Shown one piece after another: positions 22,773-28,932 of a DNA stretch of 28,932 nucleotides. This stretch comes from Chloroflexi bacterium UBA6077 (GTDB lineage: Bacteria > Chloroflexota > UBA6077). Under the pieces are notes generated by a model. The model searched no databases. It saw only the letters and a list, made by a program, of their open reading frames with translations, and was not told the DNA's origin. Position numbers and translations under genes: made by a program. Every line of letters starts with the position of its first letter. Within the stretch, counting starts at the first letter, position 1. Location: contig DIXP01000114.1 in assembly GCA_002436065.1 (NCBI GenBank), positions 1-28,932 of the forward strand, given 5' to 3'.

Positions 22773-24854
22773 ATGCAGACAGGACAAACGGATCTGACCT
22801 CGGCTCAGGAGCGGGTCGAGGAGTTACGACGGCTTATCAACTACCACAACTACCGCTACTACGCCCTCGACGATCCCGAGATCTCCGACGGCGAGTACGA
22901 CCACTTGATGGAAGAGCTGCGCGCCCTGGAGGCGGAGCATCCGGAGCTGTCCTCTCCAGACTCCCCTACTCAGCGAGTGGGGACCGGCCCGCTGGAGGCG
23001 TTCGGCGTCGTCCGGCACGAGATCCCCATGCTCAGCCTCGCCAATGTCTTCAACCAGGATGCCCTCCTCAAGTGGTACGGCCGGATCTGCGGCCTTGCCG
23101 GCCGGCAGAGCATGGAACTGGTGGTGGAGCCAAAGATCGACGGGCTGGCTGTGTCGCTCACCTACCTGGACGGACGCTTCACCATGGGTGCGACCCGTGG
23201 GGACGGTGTCCAGGGTGAGGACATCACCCAGAACCTGCGGACCGTTCGCAGCGTCCCACTCACGCTCAACGGCGAGCCGCCGATGAAGATCGAGGTGCGG
23301 GGCGAGCTGTACCTTCCGAAGAAGGGGTTCGAGAGGGTGAACGATGAGCGGATGGCCCAGGGGCAGCCTCTCTTCGCCAACCCCCGGAACGCGGCCGCCG
23401 GTTCGGTGCGCCAGCTGGACCCCCGCGTCACCGCCGGGCGGCCTCTGGACACCTTCATCTATTCCCTGGGCCAGCTGGTTGGCGGGCCGCAACCGCTCAC
23501 CCACTGGGAGGCCCTGGAGTACATGGCATCCCTCGGGTTCAAGGTCAACCCCCTCCGGCAGCGCTTCTCCACCATCGAGGAGGTGGTGGAGTACTGCGCG
23601 GGCTGGGAAGCCCGCAAAGAGGGGCTGGACTACGAGGTCGACGGAGTGGTGGTAAAGGTGGACGACCTGGGCCTGGAGGCGGAACTGGGATACGTGGGGA
23701 GGGAGCCGCGATGGGCCGTCGCCTACAAATTCCCCCCCACCCAGGCCACGACGAAGCTGCTGGAGATCCGGGTCAACGTGGGGCGCACGGGCTCCCTCAA
23801 CCCCTACGCCGTCCTGGAGCCTGTGCGGCTGGCCGGGGTCACCATCCGGCAGGCTTCGCTCCACAACGAGGAGGACATCCACCGGAAGGACATCCGGGAG
23901 GGGGACACGGTGCTGGTCCAGCGGGCGGGCGAGGTGATCCCTCAGGTGGTGGGACCGATCCTGAGCAAGCGTCCACCCGATGCGAAGGAGTGGGCGCCTC
24001 CCGAGGCATGCCCCGTCTGCGGCGGACCGGTTGTGAAGCCCGAGGGGGAGGCGATGCGTCGCTGTACCAACGCCCTTTCCTGCCCGGCCCAGCAGTTCGA
24101 GCTGTTGAAGCATTTCGTCTCCCGCTCCGCGATGGACATCCAGGGGATAGGGGAATCTCTCAGCGCGCTGCTGCTCTCATCGGGGCTGGTGCGCGACGCG
24201 GCGGACCTGTACTACCTGAAAGCCGAGCAGTTGACCGGGCTGGAGCGAATGGGAGAGAAGAGCGCCCAGAACCTTTTGAAAGCCATCGAGGAAAGCAAGA
24301 AGAGGCCGCTAGCGAAGCTGATCTTCGCCCTGGGGATCCGACACGTGGGCGAGGAGGTAGCCAAACTGCTGGCCGGCGCCTTCGGGAGTATCGACCGGCT
24401 AATGAGCGCCACCGTCGAGGAGATATCCGAGGTGGAGGGGATAGGACCGAAGATCGCAGAGAGCGTAGTGGACTACTTCGCCAACGAACGGAACCGCCAG
24501 GTGATCGAGAAGCTACGAAAGGCAGGGTTGCGCTTCGAGGAGCAGGCAGAGCAGCCAAGGGGCGATCTGCCCCTGGCCGGCAAGAGCTTCGTGATAACGG
24601 GCACCCTGCAGGGGCTCTCCCGGCCGCAGGCCGAGGCGCGCATCCGTGAGTTGGGCGGCCAGGTGGGCAGTTCAGTCACCCGCAAGACGGATTACCTGGT
24701 AGCCGGAGCGGACCCCGGCTCCAAGCTCCAGCGCGCCCAATCCCTCGGCATCACCATCCTCACGGACGAGGAGTTCCAAAAGCTGCTGGAGCAGAAGGAG
24801 GGCAGGGAGCGGGAAACGAAAGCCGCGGACCAGCAGTTGGGCCTGGAGCTGTAG
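22773..24854 (+). CDS. ligA: NAD-dependent DNA ligase LigA
   Basis: The 693-residue protein seals nicks in DNA using NAD. The order is the usual one: an N-terminal NAD-binding Ia region (INYHNYRYYALDDPEISDGEY, residues 22-42), the adenylation lysine Lys121 in EPKIDGLAVS, the OB fold, the zinc finger with Cys413, Cys416, Cys431 and Cys437, helix-hairpin-helix motifs (about 445-585), and a C-terminal BRCT domain (about 600-675). The length is normal. The ATG at 22773 is preferred because the family starts at this point and GGGGTGAGGGG precedes it; the open frame extends upstream into the foldback element but that part is not LigA-like. It is followed after one base by the transposase ORF. Confidence 0.96.
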   Translation: MQTGQTDLTSAQERVEELRRLINYHNYRYYALDDPEISDGEYDHLMEELRALEAEHPELSSPDSPTQRVGTGPLEAFGVVRHEIPMLSLANVFNQDALLKWYGRICGLAGRQSMELVVEPKIDGLAVSLTYLDGRFTMGATRGDGVQGEDITQNLRTVRSVPLTLNGEPPMKIEVRGELYLPKKGFERVNDERMAQGQPLFANPRNAAAGSVRQLDPRVTAGRPLDTFIYSLGQLVGGPQPLTHWEALEYMASLGFKVNPLRQRFSTIEEVVEYCAGWEARKEGLDYEVDGVVVKVDDLGLEAELGYVGREPRWAVAYKFPPTQATTKLLEIRVNVGRTGSLNPYAVLEPVRLAGVTIRQASLHNEEDIHRKDIREGDTVLVQRAGEVIPQVVGPILSKRPPDAKEWAPPEACPVCGGPVVKPEGEAMRRCTNALSCPAQQFELLKHFVSRSAMDIQGIGESLSALLLSSGLVRDAADLYYLKAEQLTGLERMGEKSAQNLLKAIEESKKRPLAKLIFALGIRHVGEEVAKLLAGAFGSIDRLMSATVEEISEVEGIGPKIAESVVDYFANERNRQVIEKLRKAGLRFEEQAEQPRGDLPLAGKSFVITGTLQGLSRPQAEARIRELGGQVGSSVTRKTDYLVAGADPGSKLQRAQSLGITILTDEEFQKLLEQKEGRERETKAADQQLGLEL

Positions 24855-24855
24855 C

Positions 24856-25551
24856 ATGGAGCGCGAAGCGCTCGCTGGGAGCGCGGGCGGCTCGCCCGCG
24901 AGGACAGACGATGACCAGGGTTGGCGATCCCGTGGCTACCTGCCTCACTTCGATCGGCCAGGTCTCATGCAGATGGTCACCTTCCGTCTCGCCGATGCTT
25001 TGCCAAGCGACAAGCTGTTAGATCTGAGAGACAATCCGATGAAGCCATTGGATGCCAGAGGACGCCAGCGTGTAGAGGATCTGATGGACTCAGGACATGG
25101 AGCCTGTCACCTCCGAGATCCTCGAATTGCGCAGTCTGTCGAAGACAATCTCCTGCACTTTGATGGCATCAGATACCATCTGCTAGCGTGGGTGGTAATG
25201 CCCAATCATGTTCACGTGATGATAGAGGTGCTGTCTGGCTCATCTCTGTCGCAGATTGTGCAGTCATGGAAATCGTATACATCTAAGGAAGCCAATTGTC
25301 TACTCGGACGATCCGGTCGGTTTTGGCAACCAGAGTATTTTGATCGAGCAATCCGGGACGTGCGCCATTTCAATGCTGCCATGACATACATTCATGAGAA
25401 TCCGGTGAAGGCGGGGCTGGTTCAAAGGCCCGAGGATTGGCCGTACAGTAGTGCAGGTCGCTACTGTGGGGAGAGCCTCGCGGGCGAGCCGCCCGCGCTC
25501 CCGGCTGTGGGGCACTTCGGGCCCCACTCTCGCCATACCATCGAGGAATGA
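24856..25551 (+). CDS. REP-associated tyrosine transposase (RAYT)
   Basis: The 231-residue protein is a Y1 HUH nuclease of the REP-associated group, related to IS200/IS605 transposases. The HUH motif is in VVMPNHVHVMI, and the nucleophilic tyrosine is in the WQPEYFDRAIRD segment. The early RGYLPHFDRPGLMQMVTFRL block is typical of the family. Such enzymes cut single-stranded REP hairpins. The first 16 residues and a stretch of the C-terminus (ESLAGEPPALPA) are translated from the inverted REPs themselves, so the ends of the ORF are not family sequence. The ATG at 24856, one base after the ligA stop, is the only in-frame start before the conserved domain; later initiation is possible at ATG 24967 but would lose conserved residues. 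Confidence 0.9.
   Translation: MEREALAGSAGGSPARTDDDQGWRSRGYLPHFDRPGLMQMVTFRLADALPSDKLLDLRDNPMKPLDARGRQRVEDLMDSGHGACHLRDPRIAQSVEDNLLHFDGIRYHLLAWVVMPNHVHVMIEVLSGSSLSQIVQSWKSYTSKEANCLLGRSGRFWQPEYFDRAIRDVRHFNAAMTYIHENPVKAGLVQRPEDWPYSSAGRYCGESLAGEPPALPAVGHFGPHSRHTIEE
24859..24903 (+). repeat. Left REP with adjacent hairpin of the RAYT unit
   Basis: A 30-bp REP (24874-24903) forms an 8-bp GC stem (24882-24889 with 24893-24900) around a GCT loop. Just outside it, GAGCGC (24859-24864) and GCGCTC (24868-24873) form a second hairpin. The REP is an inverted copy of 25476-25505 with one mismatch in 30. It is translated as part of the transposase N-terminus. Confidence 0.85.
25476..25527 (-). repeat. Right REP with adjacent hairpin of the RAYT unit
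   Basis: The REP at 25476-25505 is the inverted copy of the left one. Outside it, GTGGGGC (25507-25513) and GCCCCAC (25521-25527) form another hairpin, so both ends have the same REP-then-hairpin order. The inner part encodes the transposase C-terminus. Confidence 0.85.
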
Positions 25552-25554
25552 TCC

Positions 25555-26478
25555 TTGATCAAGATTGAAAACCTCACGAAGCGGTTTGGGGATAACGTAG
25601 CGGTGGAGGGACTCTCCCTGGAGGTGGGGGAGGGCGAGGTTCTGGGGTTGCTTGGTCCCAACGGGGCCGGTAAGACGACCACCGTGAGGATGCTCGCATG
25701 TCTGATTGCCCCAACCTCCGGCCGCGCCACCATCGGCGGCCTTCAGGTGGGTCGAGACGATCACCAGATCCGCGGGATCGTGGGCATCCTCACCGAGTCG
25801 CCCGGGCTCTATGAGAAGCTGAGCGCCCAGCAGAACCTGGACTACTTCGCACGTCTCTATGGACTGGACGAGGAAACGCGCGCCAAACAGGTGGAGAAGT
25901 ACCTGCGAATCCTTGGGCTGTGGGAGCGACGGCGCGAGTTGGTGAGCGGTTTCTCCAAAGGGATGAAGCAGAAGATCGCCATCGCCCGAGCGCTCGTCCA
26001 CGAGCCGAGGCTGCTGTTCCTGGACGAACCCACCTCCGCCCTGGACCCCGAGTCGGCTCGCACCGTGCGCGACTTCGTCGAGGAACTCAGAGGCCAGGGT
26101 CGGACAATCCTCCTCTGCACCCACAACCTGGACGAGGCCGAGCGACTGTGCGACAGGGTCGCCATTGTGAAACAGCGGTTGATCCGAGTGGACACCCCTT
26201 CGCGGCTGGGAAGCGACCTGTATGGCCGGCGGGTGGAGGTCCAGCTGAGGGAGGTCACCGAGGCAGTGTTGGCCGCCGTCGAGAGGCTGGGTATTGCCGG
26301 GCAGCCGCGGGTGGAGGGCCAGAAGCTGAGCATCGCGCTCCAGGACCCGGAGAGGCAGAACCCCGCGCTGGTACGGGCGATCGTGGAGGCTGGGGGGGAG
26401 GTGCAGTTCGTCGCCGAGCAGCGCCACTCGCTCGAAGAGGTATACCTGCAGTTGGTCAGGGAGGCAAGGGAATCATGA
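25555..26478 (+). CDS. ABC transporter ATP-binding protein (ABC-2 type exporter)
   Basis: The 307-residue ATPase powers an export-type ABC transporter together with the next gene. Walker A is GPNGAGKTT (34-42), the signature is SGFSKGMKQK (131-140), Walker B is RLLFLDEPTSALD (152-164) and the switch histidine is His190 (LLCTHNLDEAE). A C-terminal regulatory region of about 90 residues follows, as in CcmA/DrrA-like ATPases. The start is TTG at 25555 with GAGGA 7 bases upstream. The stop overlaps the permease start by four bases (ATGA). The substrate is unknown. Confidence 0.93.
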   Translation: MIKIENLTKRFGDNVAVEGLSLEVGEGEVLGLLGPNGAGKTTTVRMLACLIAPTSGRATIGGLQVGRDDHQIRGIVGILTESPGLYEKLSAQQNLDYFARLYGLDEETRAKQVEKYLRILGLWERRRELVSGFSKGMKQKIAIARALVHEPRLLFLDEPTSALDPESARTVRDFVEELRGQGRTILLCTHNLDEAERLCDRVAIVKQRLIRVDTPSRLGSDLYGRRVEVQLREVTEAVLAAVERLGIAGQPRVEGQKLSIALQDPERQNPALVRAIVEAGGEVQFVAEQRHSLEEVYLQLVREARES

Positions 26479-27254
26479 GAGCCTTGGCCGTGTTCGAGAA
26501 AGAGATACTGGAGATACTGAAGAACAGACTGTTGCTGTTCACCACCATCCCTCTCCCGCTGATCTTCGTGATCATTCCCCTTGCCTTCGTCTACTTCACT
26601 GGGAATGCCCCCGTCGATCAGAAGGAAGTCGACCTGTACCTGGGGCTGTCTCCAGCCTTCGCCGGCATGGACCCCAGAGATGTACTCCAGGTCGTGATGG
26701 CAGGGCAGTTCATGTTCTTGCTGCTTATGACACCGTCGATCGTACCGATGACGATAGCCACCTTCAGCATCGTGGGGGAGAAGCAGGCTCGCAGCCTGGA
26801 GCCGCTTCTGGCCACCCCACTTCGTACCTGGGAGCTACTGCTGGGGAAGGCTCTGGCCGCGGTAGTCCCAGCCGTAGCTGCCACATGGATCTGCTACGGG
26901 ATCTTGCTGGCTGGGATGGCGGTAATAGCGAGGCCGCTCGTGTTCGCCAGCGTAGCCTCGGGGGTCTGGCCGCTTACCATCCTAGTCCTCAGCCCTCTCT
27001 TGGCGATCCTATCCGTGAACATGGGCATGGCAATATCCTCGCGTGTTAGCGACACGAGGGTGGCCCAGCAGCTGGGCAGCCTGATCGTCCTGCCGCTGGT
27101 GGGGCTGGGGATAGCGCAGACAGCAGGCAGGATGCTGTACGACATGTCGATGTTTTTCGTGGGAGTGACTGTGATCGGCCTGCTGGCGGCGGGGGTGCTG
27201 GTGATGACGACGAAGCTGTTCCAGCGGGAGACCATCCTCACGCGCTGGAAATAG
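26475..27254 (+). CDS. ABC-2 type transporter permease
   Basis: The 259-residue membrane protein has about six helices, beginning near residues 19-43, and the ABC-2 pattern of a Glu/Lys-rich N-terminus (FEKEILEILKNRLLL) and the conserved cytoplasmic segment FSIVGEKQARSLEPLLATPL between the second and third helix. This segment is shared by exporters related to NatB and to antibiotic or lipid exporters. Translation is coupled to the ATPase through the ATGA overlap; an open frame continuing far upstream is the wrong frame of the ATPase gene. The substrate cannot be inferred. Confidence 0.92.
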   Translation: MRALAVFEKEILEILKNRLLLFTTIPLPLIFVIIPLAFVYFTGNAPVDQKEVDLYLGLSPAFAGMDPRDVLQVVMAGQFMFLLLMTPSIVPMTIATFSIVGEKQARSLEPLLATPLRTWELLLGKALAAVVPAVAATWICYGILLAGMAVIARPLVFASVASGVWPLTILVLSPLLAILSVNMGMAISSRVSDTRVAQQLGSLIVLPLVGLGIAQTAGRMLYDMSMFFVGVTVIGLLAAGVLVMTTKLFQRETILTRWK

Positions 27255-27307
27255 CCGAGCGCCGACTCATATTGTTGACAGACACGCTGGAGGATGAGTG
27301 AGCCGGC

Positions 27308-28141
27308 ATGGATCCGATGCTGATTGCGGCCTACCTGGTCGCATTCCTCTTCGAGGTGGGGATGCCCATCGCCCTGGCGGTCTTCGTCAGGCGACGGCTG
27401 GGGGTATCCTGGCGTTACTTCTGGTACGGGGCTCTGATCTTCTTCCTCTCCCAGATCGTCACCCGCATCCCCCTTGTGCGAGTCCTCCAGTTCGTCCTGG
27501 CGGACCAGTTCCGCCAATCCCAGGCATTGCAGTGGGCATGGCTCGTTGCCCTTGCCCTCACCGCTGGCCTCTTCGAGGAGATAGGCCGCTACCTTGGATA
27601 CAGGTACCTGGTGTTTCGGCGGAGCCGGTCGGAGGTGAGTCGACAGCTATCAGCGGTTGGCGATCAAGACCCAGCGCTCGATGCCTGGAAGAAGGGTGTG
27701 ATGTACGGTTTGGGGCACGGGGGGCTGGAGTCGATGCTGTTGGTGGGAGGGTTGGTGCTGCTGGGCCTCATCAACGGGTTAGTCCTGAGCAGGATGGACC
27801 CGGCAACCATCGCCGCACTTCCATCCGACCAGGCAGAGCAGGTGCGACAAGCCCAGGAGCTATTCCGAACCCTGCCCTGGTGGACGCCGCTACTGGGTGC
27901 CGTCGAGCGGCTGTTCACGATCGCGGTGCAGGTGGGCTTCTCGATACTGGTGCTCCAGGCATTCCTCAGGGACAACGTGAAGTGGCTCTACCTGGCCATC
28001 GGTGCCCACTTCCTGGTGGACTTGGTGGCAGTGGCCTCCAACCGTTTCATCGGGCCGGTATGGACGGAGGCGGTGATAGGGGTCTTCGCCCTGGGCGCTC
28101 TGTATCTGACCTTCCGGTTGAAGCCCAGGCCCATAGCTTGA
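27308..28141 (+). CDS. YhfC-family intramembrane glutamic protease-like protein
   Basis: The 277-residue membrane protein has about seven to eight helices and the motifs of the YhfC/CPBP group of membrane proteases: FEEIGRYLGYR (Glu90, Glu91, Arg94), YGLGHGGLES (His137, Glu141) and GAHFLVDLV (His234, Asp238). In the superfamily these residues form the active site in the membrane. The gene starts 53 bases after the ABC permease on the same strand and is probably cotranscribed. Work on a substrate linked to the exporter is inference. Its stop is six bases from that of the convergent SpoIIM-like gene. Confidence 0.85.
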   Translation: MDPMLIAAYLVAFLFEVGMPIALAVFVRRRLGVSWRYFWYGALIFFLSQIVTRIPLVRVLQFVLADQFRQSQALQWAWLVALALTAGLFEEIGRYLGYRYLVFRRSRSEVSRQLSAVGDQDPALDAWKKGVMYGLGHGGLESMLLVGGLVLLGLINGLVLSRMDPATIAALPSDQAEQVRQAQELFRTLPWWTPLLGAVERLFTIAVQVGFSILVLQAFLRDNVKWLYLAIGAHFLVDLVAVASNRFIGPVWTEAVIGVFALGALYLTFRLKPRPIA

Positions 28142-28147
28142 ATCTGG

Positions 28148-28756
28148 CTACGACCTGGGCAGCAGGTAGATCACCTCTATCGCTTCGTAGATCGCCGCGA
28201 TCGCGAGGAGCAGGATCACCACCCCATAGATGGGGACCTGGAGGCGCAACCCCTCCTTCCAGTGGCGCCAGCGCTCTCCCCAGTCGCTGACCACCGGCCA
28301 CCACCAGAGCCAGACCCCCAGCATGGCCACAACGTATGCCTCTCCTTCAATCAGGCCGGTAAGGAGGTGAGGAAGGAAGCGCTGGTCGAAGAAGCCGCCC
28401 AGGGGCGAGAAGATGATGCCCCACATCACGCCCCGATACACCCCCATGAACAGCCCCCAGAAGGGCAACACCAGGGAGGGCGCGGTGATCACCAGCAGGC
28501 TGCCCGCGAACAGGTTGACGACGAAGGTGAGAACTATGGCCTGGGCAAGCTGGCCCTGGCTGTAGGCCTCCACCACAGGGGCGAGGCCGGTGGAGAAGCT
28601 CTGTCCTACTGCCTCCAGCAGGGTCCGCTGCAACATTGGATCCAGAGCCGTCAGGACCACCCCGAATAGGATGGCGCCGATGTAGAGAAGGTTCATGTAC
28701 AGCAGCTCCCGCCGATGCTCCAGCAGCGGCCTGAAGACCCTCGCCAGCAGATCCAT
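28148..28756 (-). CDS. SpoIIM-like (stage II sporulation protein M / DUF95) membrane protein
   Basis: This protein of about 202 residues has about five hydrophobic helices and the SpoIIM-type layout: MNLLYIGAILFGVVL near the start, a central VNLFAGSLLVITAPS segment, and the FLPHLLTGLIEGEAYVVAMLG block near the C-terminus. In most bacteria such proteins are not sporulation factors but occur beside MoxR/DUF58/RDD genes. Here the MoxR cluster is about 20 kb away. ATG 28756 (AAAGGA about 10 bases upstream) is chosen over TTG 28780. Function is unknown. Confidence 0.82.
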   Translation of the reverse strand: MDLLARVFRPLLEHRRELLYMNLLYIGAILFGVVLTALDPMLQRTLLEAVGQSFSTGLAPVVEAYSQGQLAQAIVLTFVVNLFAGSLLVITAPSLVLPFWGLFMGVYRGVMWGIIFSPLGGFFDQRFLPHLLTGLIEGEAYVVAMLGVWLWWWPVVSDWGERWRHWKEGLRLQVPIYGVVILLLAIAAIYEAIEVIYLLPRS

Positions 28757-28932
28757 ATCGATGTCGTCCTTTCTCCGCAAGATGGCCCTGTTCAGTGTCC
28801 GACGCCACTGGTTGAGGGTTGTCGACGCTCAGGAATGGCGGGCTCACGACACGAGCAGGTTCCAGTATGCCACATCCACAGTGGAAGCAGCATCCTCTCG
28901 GTTTCTCGACTCGGCTGCAAAGAGTGTTGATG
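28757..28932. other. Upstream region of the SpoIIM-like gene
   Basis: These last 176 bases hold the start region of the minus-strand gene and no other gene that I can support. I do not find a convincing promoter. Confidence 0.5.

Noticed and set aside
22824..24113. 429-codon open frame on the minus strand inside ligA
   Set aside because: It is the antisense of an unmistakable LigA sequence and has no domain-like pattern.

Overview
The window is GC-rich bacterial chromosomal DNA with tight gene packing, many 1-4 bp gene overlaps and several GTG or TTG starts supported by purine-rich ribosome binding sites. Gene content (MoxR/DUF58/von Willebrand cluster, TupAB with a GntR-PBP regulator, soluble multi-GAF signalling proteins, MntA-HepT, a YhfC-type intramembrane protease, a SpoIIM-like protein, and a REP-associated transposase whose REPs encode Gly-Ser-Pro-Ala-Arg peptides) fits an uncultured Chloroflexota-like bacterium. 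That placement is inference; no rRNA, tRNA or CRISPR array is visible.

Layout. 223-8231 (+): a five-gene operon of a membrane coiled-coil protein, a MoxR ATPase, a DUF58 protein and two large membrane-anchored vWA proteins, a probable chaperone/assembly or envelope-stress system. 8232-8425: a REP element and a stem-loop, then a lone PIN-domain gene. 8921-11194 (+): a possible promoter and structured leader, a degenerate receiver protein and a GAF-GAF-PAS sensor without an output domain. 11197-15808: a tungstate/molybdate module with tupB, tupA and a GntR-PBP regulator on the minus strand, a divergent TPR gene, and a molbindin (Mop) gene behind three hairpins. 15811-15852: a 42-bp perfect palindrome between convergent genes. 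15882-19699 (-): a four-gene catabolic-looking operon (unknown protein, PanB-like aldolase, UxaA/SuyB-type hydro-lyase large subunit, VOC epimerase-like protein). 19913-20555 (+): mntA-hepT. 20606-22405 (-): soluble GAF histidine kinase. 22494-22683: a foldback, MITE-like element with a TTA duplication, just upstream of ligA (22773-24854, +). 24859-25527: a RAYT transposase gene bounded by inverted REPs. 25555-28141 (+): ABC-2 exporter pair and YhfC-family protease. 28148-28756 (-): SpoIIM-like membrane protein.

How it works together. The best connected regulatory unit is the tup region: a consensus -35, a -10 overlapped by a perfect inverted repeat, and similar half-sites in front of the divergent TPR gene suggest one metal-responsive regulator controlling both directions. 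The most novel candidates are the 15.9-19.7 kb operon, whose enzyme families do not add up to a pathway I know, and the two non-coding mobile structures around ligA.
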